Positions 1 to 7,658 of a stretch of 64,000 bases of DNA are shown here, in pieces. Origin of the DNA: an uncultured Lachnospiraceae bacterium. Its GTDB lineage: Bacteria; Bacillota; Clostridia; Lachnospirales; Lachnospiraceae. Numbering within the stretch: the stretch's first letter is position 1; each line of letters opens with the position of its first letter. The stretch is taken from positions 22,052 to 86,051 of the forward strand of contig CANSTU010000006.1 in the NCBI GenBank assembly GCA_947650005.1. The letters are read 5' to 3'. A model generated the notes under the pieces. That model was not told the origin of the DNA. It did no database searches and worked only from the letters and a program-made list of their open reading frames with translations. Both the position numbers and the translations under genes were made by a program.

Positions 1-779
1 CCGGCGCCTGTGGTCTCGATCGTATTGTCCTGGAGGAAGGAAGGAACCTCCACACGCAGATCCTTATAATAGGCGCGGCTTCCTTCCTTGCCCATGGAGA
101 GCATGATCAACGGAATATCGTATTCTTCGCGCAGCTTTGCAATCCCCGCATCATAATCCTCCTCCCCAGTAAACCACTGGATTTCGTTATCGGATATTTT
201 CAGGATGTCGCACTGCCCCAAACCGTATGCCACCTGCTCTTTGGCGTCATCCAGGGATTTCCAAAGGGGAGGACGCAGATTGGGATCAAAGGAAATCGCC
301 GCACCGCTTTCCTTTGCCACACGGATTCCCTTTTTTGTGGCCTCCCGTACCCCCTCATGGGTCATGGAAAGCGTACCAAAATGGAATATCCTGGTATTTT
401 GAATCATTTCTTCATCCACTTCTTCTTCTCTCAGAAGCATATCGGCTCCTGGATTCCTGAAAAAGGAGAAATCCCTGTCTCCATCCTCAAAGGTTTCCAC
501 AAAAGCCAGAGTCGTCCTGGCCTCCTCATCCACAATCAGGTTGGACGTATCGATTCCCACTTCTTCCAGAGTGGCCTTGAGCTTCAACCCGAAGATATCC
601 TTACCCACCTTCCCGATAAAAGCCGTAGGATTCCCGCAACGATTCAGCATGGCCAGCACATTACAGGGAGCACCTCCGGGATTCGCTTCAAAAATCGTAT
701 TTCCCTGGGCGCTCTTTCCGTTATCCGTAAAATCGATTAATAATTCCCCAAGCGCGACCACATCGAATTTTTTTCCCAT
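1..779 (-). CDS. PfkB-family sugar kinase (fructokinase-like), C-terminus cut by window edge
   Basis: The reverse strand encodes 259 codons of a ribokinase/PfkB-fold kinase that runs off the left edge. Visible features are an N-terminal beta strand ending in GELLIDFT, the substrate-binding GGAPCN motif near residues 35-40, a GKVGKDIFG stretch, and the beginning of the anion-hole motif (ETTGAG) exactly where the window ends, so the catalytic Asp lies outside. The family phosphorylates sugars in the cytoplasm with ATP; the overall pattern is closest to bacterial fructokinases. I chose the ATG at 777-779 because AAAGGA lies about 9 bases upstream; the ATG at 786-788 would sit directly on that site. 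A GH32 fructosidase 1.3 kb away fits a sucrose or fructan role, but that is inference. Confidence 0.85.
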   Translation of the reverse strand, partial: MGKKFDVVALGELLIDFTDNGKSAQGNTIFEANPGGAPCNVLAMLNRCGNPTAFIGKVGKDIFGLKLKATLEEVGIDTSNLIVDEEARTTLAFVETFEDGDRDFSFFRNPGADMLLREEEVDEEMIQNTRIFHFGTLSMTHEGVREATKKGIRVAKESGAAISFDPNLRPPLWKSLDDAKEQVAYGLGQCDILKISDNEIQWFTGEEDYDAGIAKLREEYDIPLIMLSMGKEGSRAYYKDLRVEVPSFLQDNTIETTGA

Positions 780-1027
780 TTTCTTCATTCCTTTCCGCAG
801 CTGTAGATTTTCTTCCCGTTTCGTCGGTTAAAAATCTACGTTTTCTAACTTCATTCCATTCTTTTCCGTAGCAGATTCTTTTTTCTATTTTAACAGTATC
901 CGGCCAAAATTGAAACCTTAAATTTTTCTAAATACCGGCAAAAAGGAAGATATTTTCAAAGGACTATGCTATACTGAGTCCATCGGTACCGTAGAACTCG
1001 TTTTTATCGTAAGAAAGGGATGATCAC

Positions 1028-1411
1028 ATGGATATTACAGAAGGCATCAAAAAAGTATTTCTGGCAGGTGTAGGCGCTGTTGCCACCACAGGAGAAGCCG
1101 CTAAAAACCTGATCGATAATCTGGTGGAAAAGGGTGAACTCACTGTGGAACAGGGAAAGGCCCTCAATGAGGAGTTCAAGAAAGAGAGAAAAGAAAAGAT
1201 CAACAAGCACGTGACCGTTAACGTGGTCAATGAATTCAAGGATGTTTTTGCAGCGGTGGATAAGATGTCCAAGGAAGAGCTGGAAGAGCTCAAGGCCAGG
1301 CTGGATATGGCCATGTCCTGCGAAGAGGACGAACCTGCTGAAGAGTCCTGTTCCTGTGAAGCAGAAAAAGAGACCTGCTGCGGATGCTGCGAAGAGAAGG
1401 AAGAGAATTAA
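1028..1411 (+). CDS. Phasin-like small protein with Cys-rich tail
   Basis: A 127-residue protein with RBS AAAGGGATGATC before ATG. Residues 1-95 are predicted to be mostly helical (a small hydrophobic stretch FLAGVGAVATTGEAA, then a charged heptad-like region), the pattern of the short proteins annotated as phasin or polyhydroxyalkanoate-granule-associated in Firmicutes. The last 30 residues are acidic and carry seven cysteines, including CSC and CCGCC, embedded in glutamates. No PHA synthase gene is visible nearby, so the family name does not establish a granule function. It is monocistronic and followed by a terminator. The Cys/Glu tail suggests metal binding or redox behaviour, which is inference. 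Signal peptide absent. Confidence 0.75.
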   Translation: MDITEGIKKVFLAGVGAVATTGEAAKNLIDNLVEKGELTVEQGKALNEEFKKERKEKINKHVTVNVVNEFKDVFAAVDKMSKEELEELKARLDMAMSCEEDEPAEESCSCEAEKETCCGCCEEKEEN

Positions 1412-1426
1412 TTGATCTATATTTCA

Positions 1427-1459
1427 GGGGCTGCCTATGAATTTGGCCGCCCCTTTTTT
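1427..1459 (+). terminator. Intrinsic terminator after the phasin-like gene
   Basis: A nine-base stem GGGGCTGCC pairs with GGCCGCCCC (one mismatch) across a loop of about 9 bases and is followed by six T residues, 15 bases after the stop codon. Confidence 0.8.
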
Positions 1460-1469
1460 CACAAAGAGT

Positions 1470-1891
1470 TCAGGATTTAATCGCGCCGATCATCACTCCT
1501 TTGACGAAATATTTCTGGAGAAAAGGATACACGCACATGATCGGAAGCATGGTTACCATCACTGCAGAGGCTTTGATTCCTTCGGAAAAGGACGGCCTTC
1601 CCACTTCTGCCGGTATGCTGTCCACAAAGGAAGCGGAGGACCACAGAATCTGCCTCAGTTCCAGCTGCATGGGCCACAGCTTTGCATTTCCTAGAAAAAG
1701 GCTGGAATGGAACCATTCATTCCAACGCCCCACCGCAAAGAAAAGCACCAGGGTGGCCAGGGCAGGCTTTACCAAAGGAAGGCTGATGCGCCAGAAAATC
1801 TGTAAGGGATTTGCTCCGTCCAGGGTGGCTGATTCCTCCAGATCTGGCGGGAGCTGTTCAAAAAATTACGAAGAATAATCAGATTAAAAAG
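1470..1891 (-). pseudogene. Carbohydrate ABC transporter permease remnant (C-terminal part)
   Basis: The reverse strand carries about 135 codons that read like the C-terminal half of an LplC/YtcP-type sugar ABC permease: ILRNFFEQLPPDLEESATLDGAN is the EAA loop that contacts the ATPase (here ESATLDGANP), followed by hydrophobic segments and the typical ending FVKGVMIGAIKS. The N-terminal half with the first membrane segments is missing; homology fades at about 1891-1905, where a remnant of a different gene on the opposite strand begins. No start codon or RBS is seen at the truncated end. No substrate-binding protein or partner permease remains nearby. This is a deletion remnant. Confidence 0.8.
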
Positions 1892-1893
1892 AA

Positions 1894-2064
1894 AAAATAT
1901 GTCAGACAGATTCCGATAAACTTTTTCATATGACTTCGGATAATGGGCTGGCTCTTCTGAATACCCATCAACGATTACAACAATTTTTCGGCCAGGGATA
2001 CGGATTGCAGATAGAAAGCGATCCCGGAGTGGGAACCTGTATCAGAATCCGACTCCGGGACTAA
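1894..2064 (+). pseudogene. YesM-type sensor histidine kinase remnant (last ~50 residues)
   Basis: On the plus strand a 56-codon open stretch ending at TAA 2062-2064 reads NGLALLNTHQRLQQFFGQ then YGLQIESDPGVGTCIRIRL. This is the G2-box end of a YesM/LytS-like histidine kinase ATPase domain (GLxNxxxRLxxxxG and SxxGxGTxxxIxLP). The phospho-accepting and N-box parts are absent and a stop lies just upstream at 1891-1893. YesM kinases commonly sit beside sugar ABC transporters like the adjoining permease remnant, so both are probably the two ends of one deleted transporter/two-component locus. Confidence 0.75.
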
Positions 2065-2101
2065 TCAGTTAATTTCCAGGAAACAATTGTCTAATCTATA
2101 T

Positions 2102-3625
2102 TTAATCCACCCGATAGATATCCACATCCGCCTTTTTGGATGTCTCCACTGTAACCGTTCCGCCCTTCTTTCCTTTCTCAGTCTCAAAAACTGCGTAAAT
2201 CAAGCCGTTTTGGGCGGTAACCTCAATGATCTCTCTATCCGCTATGATCGAAAAATCATTGGCCGACTGATCCAGCTCCACGGTATCGTTCCCCACGCTC
2301 AGTTTTCCGCAGGATGCCGTATAAACAACCGTAGTTCCACATAAATTCAGGGAAAAATCTCCCGGCTCTTCCATATGGATGCATACCTCAAGGGCCGATT
2401 CCTTCTGCATCATATGGAACACCTTTCCCTCTCCGCAAGAAGAGTGCACATTGACACGCGCCTTTAGAAATTCTTCCACATGCGAAAGACGAAGACGAAG
2501 CCCTTTCTTCGTTTCTGTCAGAGTCATCTTTTTGGGAAGTCCCATCCCGCTTCGGTACAGTTTTCCCTTATTTTCCGTACGAAGCCAAGGAATGGTGATC
2601 ACATCTTTTGTTCCCCAAAAGGTCTGAGCAGCATAGGGGATGGACGTCTTATAGGCCTCATGCCTGATTCCATCGGTCTTGAATTCGTATCCATCAAAGT
2701 CTCCCAGATAATAGTAACCGTCTGCGCTCCAGAACACCCACTTGTCGCCGCCGCCCTCCACAGGTATCCTTCTCAGATCGGGACATTCAAATCCCTTATC
2801 AAGGGTAATCGTCTGGCTCTTCTTCCAGCTTTTCAGATCCTTGGAACGAAAGATACCAAAATCGTTTTTATCGAGATAGAGCACCATATAATAGGCTTTG
2901 CTCTCCTCATGCCAGTATACCTTTGGATCCCTGTTCTCTTCCACTATGTGCTTTATAATACAGCCTTCCAGCTTCTGAAGCGTCTTGCCTCCATCCGTAC
3001 TGTAAGCAATTTTCTGTTTGAATTTTTTTCCGCGGCTCCATCCACTTCGGCCTCCGGAACAGGTATAAAAATAGAGCTGTGCATCCGTCGGCAATCCCAA
3101 TAGCCCCTTTTCATTTATTATTCCGCATCCAGAATACATCGTTCCATCCTGGTCCGGATAAAGGGCCGTTTCCTTCTGCTCCCAATGAATCAGATCAGTG
3201 CTCACCGCATGCCCCCAGCACATATTTTCCCATTTGGTATCAAAGGGATTATACTGGAAAAACAGATGATAAACTCCGTTCTGATAAATCATCCCATTAG
3301 GGTCGTTCGTCCATCCCGTATTCGCTGTAAAATGGATCATCGGATGATCTTCCACAGTTTCCGGTATCCTGTCTGAAAGGCATATTTCCTCCAGAAAAGC
3401 CTTAGGCACCTCTCCTTCCACCATCATCTTCTTCCCCATGTATCTTTCCACCGGAATGGAAGCGAAGTAATGAAAAGCGTAATGTTCGGCCTTTTCATCA
3501 TTCACTGGAATATTAAATTCATAAATCTTTTCATTTTCACAGGAAAAAGATACCGGGCGCACATCCTTTTCCACACACACCGGAATCAGCAGATACTTTT
3601 TGGTAATTAAAATCTGTTTTTCCAT
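2102..3625 (-). CDS. Glycoside hydrolase family 32 (beta-fructosidase / sucrose-6-phosphate hydrolase-like)
   Basis: 507 residues. After about 95 N-terminal residues the five-bladed propeller begins at HFTANTGWTNDPNG, whose Asp (about residue 108) is the nucleophile of GH32. The transition-state motif RDP lies near residue 230 (ENRDPKVYW) and the acid/base Glu in FECPDL near residue 278; the last 130 residues form the beta-sandwich. The family cleaves terminal beta-D-fructofuranosyl residues of sucrose or fructans. There is no signal peptide, so it acts inside the cell. The start is the ATG at 3623-3625: GGGAG lies 5 bases upstream within a repeated leader cassette that has another in-frame ATG 12 bases further up. 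A fructokinase-like gene at the window start is a plausible partner. Confidence 0.9.
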   Translation of the reverse strand: MEKQILITKKYLLIPVCVEKDVRPVSFSCENEKIYEFNIPVNDEKAEHYAFHYFASIPVERYMGKKMMVEGEVPKAFLEEICLSDRIPETVEDHPMIHFTANTGWTNDPNGMIYQNGVYHLFFQYNPFDTKWENMCWGHAVSTDLIHWEQKETALYPDQDGTMYSGCGIINEKGLLGLPTDAQLYFYTCSGGRSGWSRGKKFKQKIAYSTDGGKTLQKLEGCIIKHIVEENRDPKVYWHEESKAYYMVLYLDKNDFGIFRSKDLKSWKKSQTITLDKGFECPDLRRIPVEGGGDKWVFWSADGYYYLGDFDGYEFKTDGIRHEAYKTSIPYAAQTFWGTKDVITIPWLRTENKGKLYRSGMGLPKKMTLTETKKGLRLRLSHVEEFLKARVNVHSSCGEGKVFHMMQKESALEVCIHMEEPGDFSLNLCGTTVVYTASCGKLSVGNDTVELDQSANDFSIIADREIIEVTAQNGLIYAVFETEKGKKGGTVTVETSKKADVDIYRVD

Positions 3626-3700
3626 CTTTCCTCCCATCTGCCCGCCAAAGCGAACGCTCAAATCAATAGATTGAAAGTGCCTTCCTTTCAACCTTCCACC
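3626..3700 (-). repeat. Leader cassette copy 1 (hairpin plus ATGGGAG block) before the GH32 gene
   Basis: Read on the minus strand it holds a stem GGTTGAAAG/CTTTCAATC, the string ATTGATTT, a GC-rich imperfect hairpin ending in GCGGGC, then GATGGGAGGAAAG directly before the start ATG. The same order occurs before the neighbouring serine hydrolase and before jag. Confidence 0.75.
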
Positions 3701-3735
3701 CATCTTCGTGCAAGGCACGCACTCAAATTTATAAT

Positions 3736-4608
3736 CTATAACTGAGGGACGATCGTATCCATGCAGCAGTCCATCATCGACGAAGCGTCCCTGGATTCCG
3801 CCTGTACGGCGATCACCGCATTGTGATTTGGCAGGACAATGGCAAGCTGGCCATATTTCCCGTCCGCCCTGTATGAATCATAAGCGCCCCTCCAGAACAG
3901 ATAACCATAGCCATACGACTGATTATCAATCTGAACGCTTGACGCCTCCTTGATATATTCCGCAGGGACGATCTGCCTTCCGTTCCAATTCCCTTCTTGC
4001 AAAAGAAGTTGGCCAAACTTCAGAAGCTCCGTCACGCACAAGAAAAGCCCGCCTGCCCCAAAGGTAAATCCATCCACATCCGTTTCCCATACCGTCCTTT
4101 TGATCCCCAACGGATCAAAAAGCCTTGGCATCAGATAATGAATCAGGTCACAGCCCGCCCTTCTCTGCACGAGAACCCCTGCCAGATAGGGCCCCACATT
4201 GCTATACAGGAACTTCGTTCCCGGTTCATTCACGATTGGAAGGCAAAGAGCGTATTTCACCCAGTTTCTTTCCTCCAAAAAGGTTCTCTGCTCTCCCATC
4301 AACTCGGACCTTTCCTGCCCAAGCCCCATGGTCAACAGATCCCTAACCGTCGCTTTTTGCAGAAATGCGGAAGGATTCTCCGGAATTTCCTCGCAAAATA
4401 CATCACACAATTTTTCATCCAGGGATAAAAGACCTTCCTTCTGTGCGATTCCCACCGCAATACTGGTAAAGCTTTTACTGACAGAATATTGATTCCTACG
4501 TATCTCATCATCCCAATCCCGTTTCAGAATCAATTGTCCATCCTTCAATACCCGCAGATTCAGGATACGCATTTCCTCTGCTCTTTTTTCAATCGCTGAG
4601 ATATCCAT
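3736..4608 (-). CDS. Serine hydrolase, class C beta-lactamase / DD-peptidase fold
   Basis: 290 residues in the beta-lactamase-related serine hydrolase superfamily. The SxxK motif is SVSK (Ser42, Lys45), followed by the tyrosine motif YSN (Tyr135) and a third-motif region DGKYGQ near residue 260 in place of a canonical KTG or HxG. There is no signal peptide or membrane segment, so it is cytoplasmic and more likely an esterase or peptide-modifying enzyme than a cell-wall enzyme; the substrate is unknown. The start was set at ATG 4606-4608, 5 bases after GGGAG; an in-frame ATG 12 bases upstream belongs to the leader cassette and lacks an RBS. It lies 110 bases upstream of the GH32 gene in the same direction and shares the same leader type. 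Confidence 0.85.
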   Translation of the reverse strand: MDISAIEKRAEEMRILNLRVLKDGQLILKRDWDDEIRRNQYSVSKSFTSIAVGIAQKEGLLSLDEKLCDVFCEEIPENPSAFLQKATVRDLLTMGLGQERSELMGEQRTFLEERNWVKYALCLPIVNEPGTKFLYSNVGPYLAGVLVQRRAGCDLIHYLMPRLFDPLGIKRTVWETDVDGFTFGAGGLFLCVTELLKFGQLLLQEGNWNGRQIVPAEYIKEASSVQIDNQSYGYGYLFWRGAYDSYRADGKYGQLAIVLPNHNAVIAVQAESRDASSMMDCCMDTIVPQL

Positions 4609-4680
4609 TTTTTCTCCCATCCGCCCGCTTTAGCGGGCTTTTAAATCAATGAGGTTGAAAGCGTCTTTCTTTCAACCTTG
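4609..4680 (-). repeat. Leader cassette copy 2 before the serine hydrolase gene
   Basis: On the minus strand: a perfect 9-bp stem GGTTGAAAG/CTTTCAACC (4653-4677), ATTGATTTAAAA, a perfect hairpin GCCCGCTAAAGCGGGC, then GGATGGGAGAAAAA and the start ATG. It begins 6 bases after the radical SAM stop codon, so the first stem could also end that transcript. Confidence 0.8.
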
Positions 4681-4685
4681 CTCCC

Positions 4686-5576
4686 CTAATCAAACAGACT
4701 GAGCTGGTTATATTCATACCCTCTTTTATACGCCCTAATGATACTTTTCATATCGTAGAGAATCCCGTATTTTTCGCATTCCTTCCTGAAACTATTCCAT
4801 AATTCCTTTGTCCGCGGACTGCGGCATTCATATTGATTCCCATAAACTTTCCTATATTTTTCAACCAAGCCTTCTTCCGGAAAGGATTCCTTTAATTTTT
4901 CATAATACCAGACCCTTTGATTTTCCCTCAACGTCATCCCAAAGGCCGCATAGATAAATCTTGCCCCGGCCTCATGAGCCATCCTTACAATACTGATTAC
5001 ATTCTCTCGCGTATCCTCCAGGAAAGGCAGGATCGGCATCAACAAAATACCCGTAAAAATTCCCGCGTCACCCAGTCTCCCCACCGCCTCCAGCCTTTCG
5101 GAAGTTGGACACACATTTGGTTCTATCTTTCGGCACAGCGTATCGTCCGCTGCCGTTATCGTAACCTTGCATAATACAGGAGAATGTTCCCTTATCCCGT
5201 TCAGAACATCCATATCCCGTGTAATCAGGCTGCTCTTTGTAGCAATCGCCGCCCCAAATCCAAAAGCATCCACCAATTCCAAGGCATGCCTTGTCAGCCC
5301 CAGCTCTTTTTCAAAGGGATTATAGGGATCGCTCATGGAACCTGTCCCAACCACCCCCTTCTTCACCTTCCGCCGCAGATCATCCCGGATGATCTGCAGA
5401 GCGTCTTTCTTTGCCCTTACCCTGTCAAAATCTTCGATCCCATAACAGGAAGAACGACTGTCACAATAGATACATCCGTGGCAGCATCCCTTATAAATGT
5501 TCATATTATAATCCAATCCGAACCATTCTTGGGATTTTGTCTTTGTCACGATCGTCTTGGCAGGTATATATTCCAC
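4686..5576 (-). CDS. SPL-family radical SAM protein
   Basis: 296 residues. The radical SAM cluster motif CxxxCxxC is CCHGCIYC (Cys31, Cys35, Cys38) inside YKGCCHGCIYCDSR; GTGSMSDPYNPFE and the ATKSSLITRD region match the SAM-binding core of proteins related to spore photoproduct lyase (SPL/Rv2578c-like). Such proteins cleave SAM to a 5'-deoxyadenosyl radical; the substrate of this branch is not known, though nucleic acid repair is often supposed. The last residues NQLSLFD match the consensus of sliding-clamp-binding peptides (QLSLF). The start is GTG 5574-5576, with GGAG 8 bases upstream located inside the end of the small upstream gene, so the two are translationally coupled. Confidence 0.88.
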   Translation of the reverse strand: MEYIPAKTIVTKTKSQEWFGLDYNMNIYKGCCHGCIYCDSRSSCYGIEDFDRVRAKKDALQIIRDDLRRKVKKGVVGTGSMSDPYNPFEKELGLTRHALELVDAFGFGAAIATKSSLITRDMDVLNGIREHSPVLCKVTITAADDTLCRKIEPNVCPTSERLEAVGRLGDAGIFTGILLMPILPFLEDTRENVISIVRMAHEAGARFIYAAFGMTLRENQRVWYYEKLKESFPEEGLVEKYRKVYGNQYECRSPRTKELWNSFRKECEKYGILYDMKSIIRAYKRGYEYNQLSLFD

Positions 5577-5726
5577 TTATGCCACTCCCACATAATCCAT
5601 ACAGAAAACCATCACATCTTCAAATGGGGTGAAATCCGCAGCCATAAAACCTGCCGCCAATAAAGCGGCGCAGGCTGCTAGAACACCGCCGCATAGCAGT
5701 GCCTTTCTTTGTTCCTTCTTTTCCAT
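5577..5726 (-). CDS. Small single-pass membrane protein (49 aa), coupled to the radical SAM gene
   Basis: A 49-codon frame from ATG 5724-5726 to TAA 5577-5579, which abuts the GTG start of the radical SAM gene with no spacer. It has a strong RBS (GGGAGGAG, 9 bases before ATG). The product starts with five or six charged residues (MEKKEQRK), has one hydrophobic segment of about 22 Ala/Leu/Gly residues including CGGVLAACAALLAAG, and ends in a short FTPFEDVMVFCMDYVG region. This is the shape of a membrane anchor or a small membrane regulator. I do not recognise a family. The perfect RBS, the coupling and the promoter-like AT-rich region upstream support it being real. Confidence 0.65.
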   Translation of the reverse strand: MEKKEQRKALLCGGVLAACAALLAAGFMAADFTPFEDVMVFCMDYVGVA

Positions 5727-5743
5727 AGATAAATTCTCCTCCC

Positions 5744-5766
5744 GGCAAAGATCGGAAACCTTTGCC
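5744..5766 (-). other. Perfect hairpin immediately before the small-gene Shine-Dalgarno
   Basis: GGCAAAG pairs with CTTTGCC (7 bp, 9-base loop) and the stem ends directly against GGGAGGAG. The arrangement resembles the leader cassettes elsewhere, but the sequence differs. It could modulate ribosome access. Confidence 0.5.
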
Positions 5767-5939
5767 TCTTAATTCTCCTCAATTATCTTTATAATATGTT
5801 TTTTTGTATTTGTCCACTGTTTTATTTTTTATATATTGAAAAGGGATGGGGAAGGAGACGCTAGGAGAAAACTTCCCACAGTCCCCTCTGATCGCCTTTT
5901 TCGCCGCGCCTCGCGCAATAATTACCCGCGCATATCAAC

Positions 5940-5967
5940 TTGTAATTCCATATGTCTGTGATATAAT
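5940..5967 (+). promoter_or_regulatory. SigA-type promoter for the CAP-domain gene
   Basis: TTGTAA (5940-5945), a 16-base spacer and a perfect TATAAT (5962-5967). Transcription from here gives a leader of about 105 bases before the ATG at 6081. The rest of 5767-5939 holds no gene that I can see. Confidence 0.7.
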
Positions 5968-5974
5968 GGGCATT

Positions 5975-6064
5975 GATAAGAGAATCAATCTTCTTATCCA
6001 ACAAACGACGGCCGACATCATAGATGTTGCCGCTATTCAAGAAATGAACACCGTCTACCGACGG
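5975..6064 (+). other. Structured 5' leader with three hairpins
   Basis: Three consecutive hairpins lie between promoter and RBS: GATAAGA/TCTTATC (5975-5998), an interrupted stem with CGGC/GCCG and ACATC/GATGT (6009-6032), and CCGTC/GACGG (6051-6064). The last one ends 10 bases before the GAGAGGGG RBS. I could not match it to a riboswitch class. Confidence 0.5.
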
Positions 6065-6080
6065 CAGAAAGAGAGGGGAC

Positions 6081-6722
6081 ATGAAAAAAAAGCTCAGGAA
6101 CAAAACATTATTTCTTACGGCTGCCATCCTGATCATGGCATTTGGCTGGAACATGACGATCTGCGCAAAACCGGTAACGATGCCTGACGGCACAGTTTTT
6201 GATGCGGAATTCTATGCACAGACCTATCCTGATGTGGCAGCGGTCTATGGAAATGATGTCACTTTGCTCTATCAGCATTATGTGTTATATGGAAAGGCGG
6301 AAGGCAGGATCGCTTCAGCACCTGAAATCCTTCAGGAAACTCCTTCCTTACCGGAACCGCCCGTTGCTGTACAGCAGCTGACCAATGCCTACAGGCAGGC
6401 AGGGGGACTTTCTGGCCTTTCCTGGGACGATACGCTGGCACAGGCCGCCTCTCTGAGGGCAACGGAAATTTACGTCCTGTTTTCCCATACCAGGCCTAAC
6501 GGGGCCTCCTGTTTTTCAGCTCTTCCTTCCTCCTACAGCTATCGTATGTTAGGAGAAAATATAGCCGCCGGATACCGTTCTCCAGAACTTGTGACGGAAG
6601 GTTGGATGAACAGCGAAGGACATAGGGCAAATATCATGAACTCAGGGTTCTCTAAAATCGGCGTGGGATACTTTGTGGATGAAAACGGATATCCCTATTG
6701 GGTACAGCTTTTCGCGGGCTGA
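6081..6722 (+). CDS. Secreted CAP (SCP/PR1-like) domain protein
   Basis: 213 residues. Residues 1-29 form a signal peptide (KKK, then a hydrophobic stretch ending near ICAKP). Residues about 35-75 (FDAEFYAQTYPDVAAVYG ... LYQHYVLYGKAEGR) form a small repeat found in clostridial surface proteins. The CAP domain occupies about 95-213 with the signature elements FSHTRPNG, GENIAAG and WMNSEGHRANIMN, including the paired His/Glu positions of the family. These proteins are extracellular; clostridial members are linked to cell-surface or stress functions but activity is not established. RBS GAGAGGGGAC precedes ATG 6081. The next gene begins 43 bases later and is probably cotranscribed. Confidence 0.85.
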   Translation: MKKKLRNKTLFLTAAILIMAFGWNMTICAKPVTMPDGTVFDAEFYAQTYPDVAAVYGNDVTLLYQHYVLYGKAEGRIASAPEILQETPSLPEPPVAVQQLTNAYRQAGGLSGLSWDDTLAQAASLRATEIYVLFSHTRPNGASCFSALPSSYSYRMLGENIAAGYRSPELVTEGWMNSEGHRANIMNSGFSKIGVGYFVDENGYPYWVQLFAG

Positions 6723-6765
6723 ACGACATATTCATTCGATCATAAGAAAAGGTGAGGATTTTTCC

Positions 6766-7557
6766 ATGGAATCATCCATAGACAAAAAAGTGAATTTCCA
6801 TACCCATTGTTATCGATGTAGGCATGCTAAAGGCACTGTTTTTCAGTATGCCGAGGAAGCTATTGAAAAAGGCTTGGTTACCCTTGGGTTTTCGGATCAT
6901 ATTCCCTATCCCGATGATAGCTTCGACTTACGTATGCCATATGCGGATATTGAAGACTATATGAATGAGGTAACTGAGTTAAAAGAGGAACTGGAGGGAA
7001 AAATCCGTATTCTTCTCGGTTTCGAAGGGGAATATCTGCTCAGGTATACAAGCTATTATGAAAAGCTGCTCACGAACGGTCGATGCGACTATTTGATCCT
7101 TGGACAGCATCTTCTGGAGACAAAGGGAGGGGAATTATTCAATGTATATCAGATGAAGGATACTTCCCTCTACGAGGCTTATGCAGAAAATGTGGTTGAG
7201 TCCATGCGGACAGGTTATTTTCGATATGCGGCCCATCCGGATCTCATTTTTTTTAACGATCATCCCTGGGATGTCCATTGCGACAGGGCCTGCGATATTC
7301 TGATTGACGGCGCGGCGAAACATGGATTTGCCCTGGAATACAATGCAAACGGTCTCCGCCGGGGAGAAAAAGCCTATTCGGATGGAAAGAGATATCCCTA
7401 TCCTCATAAGAATTTCTGGGACAGGGTGGCTGGAAGCGGTATCTCGGTCTATGTGGGCTCGGACTGCCACGAACCAGCGGTATTATATGATTCCTGTATG
7501 GATTTGGCTTATGAAAATCTGGCAGGCCGAAATATTCCAGTCTGTACAGATATCTAA
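6766..7557 (+). CDS. PHP-domain phosphatase, histidinol-phosphatase family (HisJ/HisK type)
   Basis: 263 residues with all metal-site motifs of a PHP phosphoesterase: NFHTHCYRCRHAKG at residues 9-22, FSDHIPYP, the Glu in GFEGEYL, GQHLL, AAHPDLIFF and the C-terminal GSDCHEP. The family hydrolyses histidinol phosphate or related small phosphates using a trinuclear metal centre in the cytoplasm. No other his genes are in the window, so the physiological substrate is open. The start is ATG 6766 with AAAGGTGAGG 9 bases upstream. It is followed by a strong two-way terminator shared with gyrA. Confidence 0.85.
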   Translation: MESSIDKKVNFHTHCYRCRHAKGTVFQYAEEAIEKGLVTLGFSDHIPYPDDSFDLRMPYADIEDYMNEVTELKEELEGKIRILLGFEGEYLLRYTSYYEKLLTNGRCDYLILGQHLLETKGGELFNVYQMKDTSLYEAYAENVVESMRTGYFRYAAHPDLIFFNDHPWDVHCDRACDILIDGAAKHGFALEYNANGLRRGEKAYSDGKRYPYPHKNFWDRVAGSGISVYVGSDCHEPAVLYDSCMDLAYENLAGRNIPVCTDI

Positions 7558-7561
7558 AATG

Positions 7562-7618
7562 AAAAAGGTTTCGTCATCTTCACTTCCCTATATCGGTGAG
7601 GATGACGAAACCTTTTTT
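7562..7618 (+). terminator. Bidirectional terminator between the PHP gene and gyrA
   Basis: AAAAAGGTTTCGTCATC pairs with GATGACGAAACCTTTTT; a run of A precedes and a run of T follows, so it works for both converging transcripts. Confidence 0.9.
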
Positions 7619-7658
7619 AGGAAAAGAAATCTTTCCTATACATGAATGAACAAAAAGC

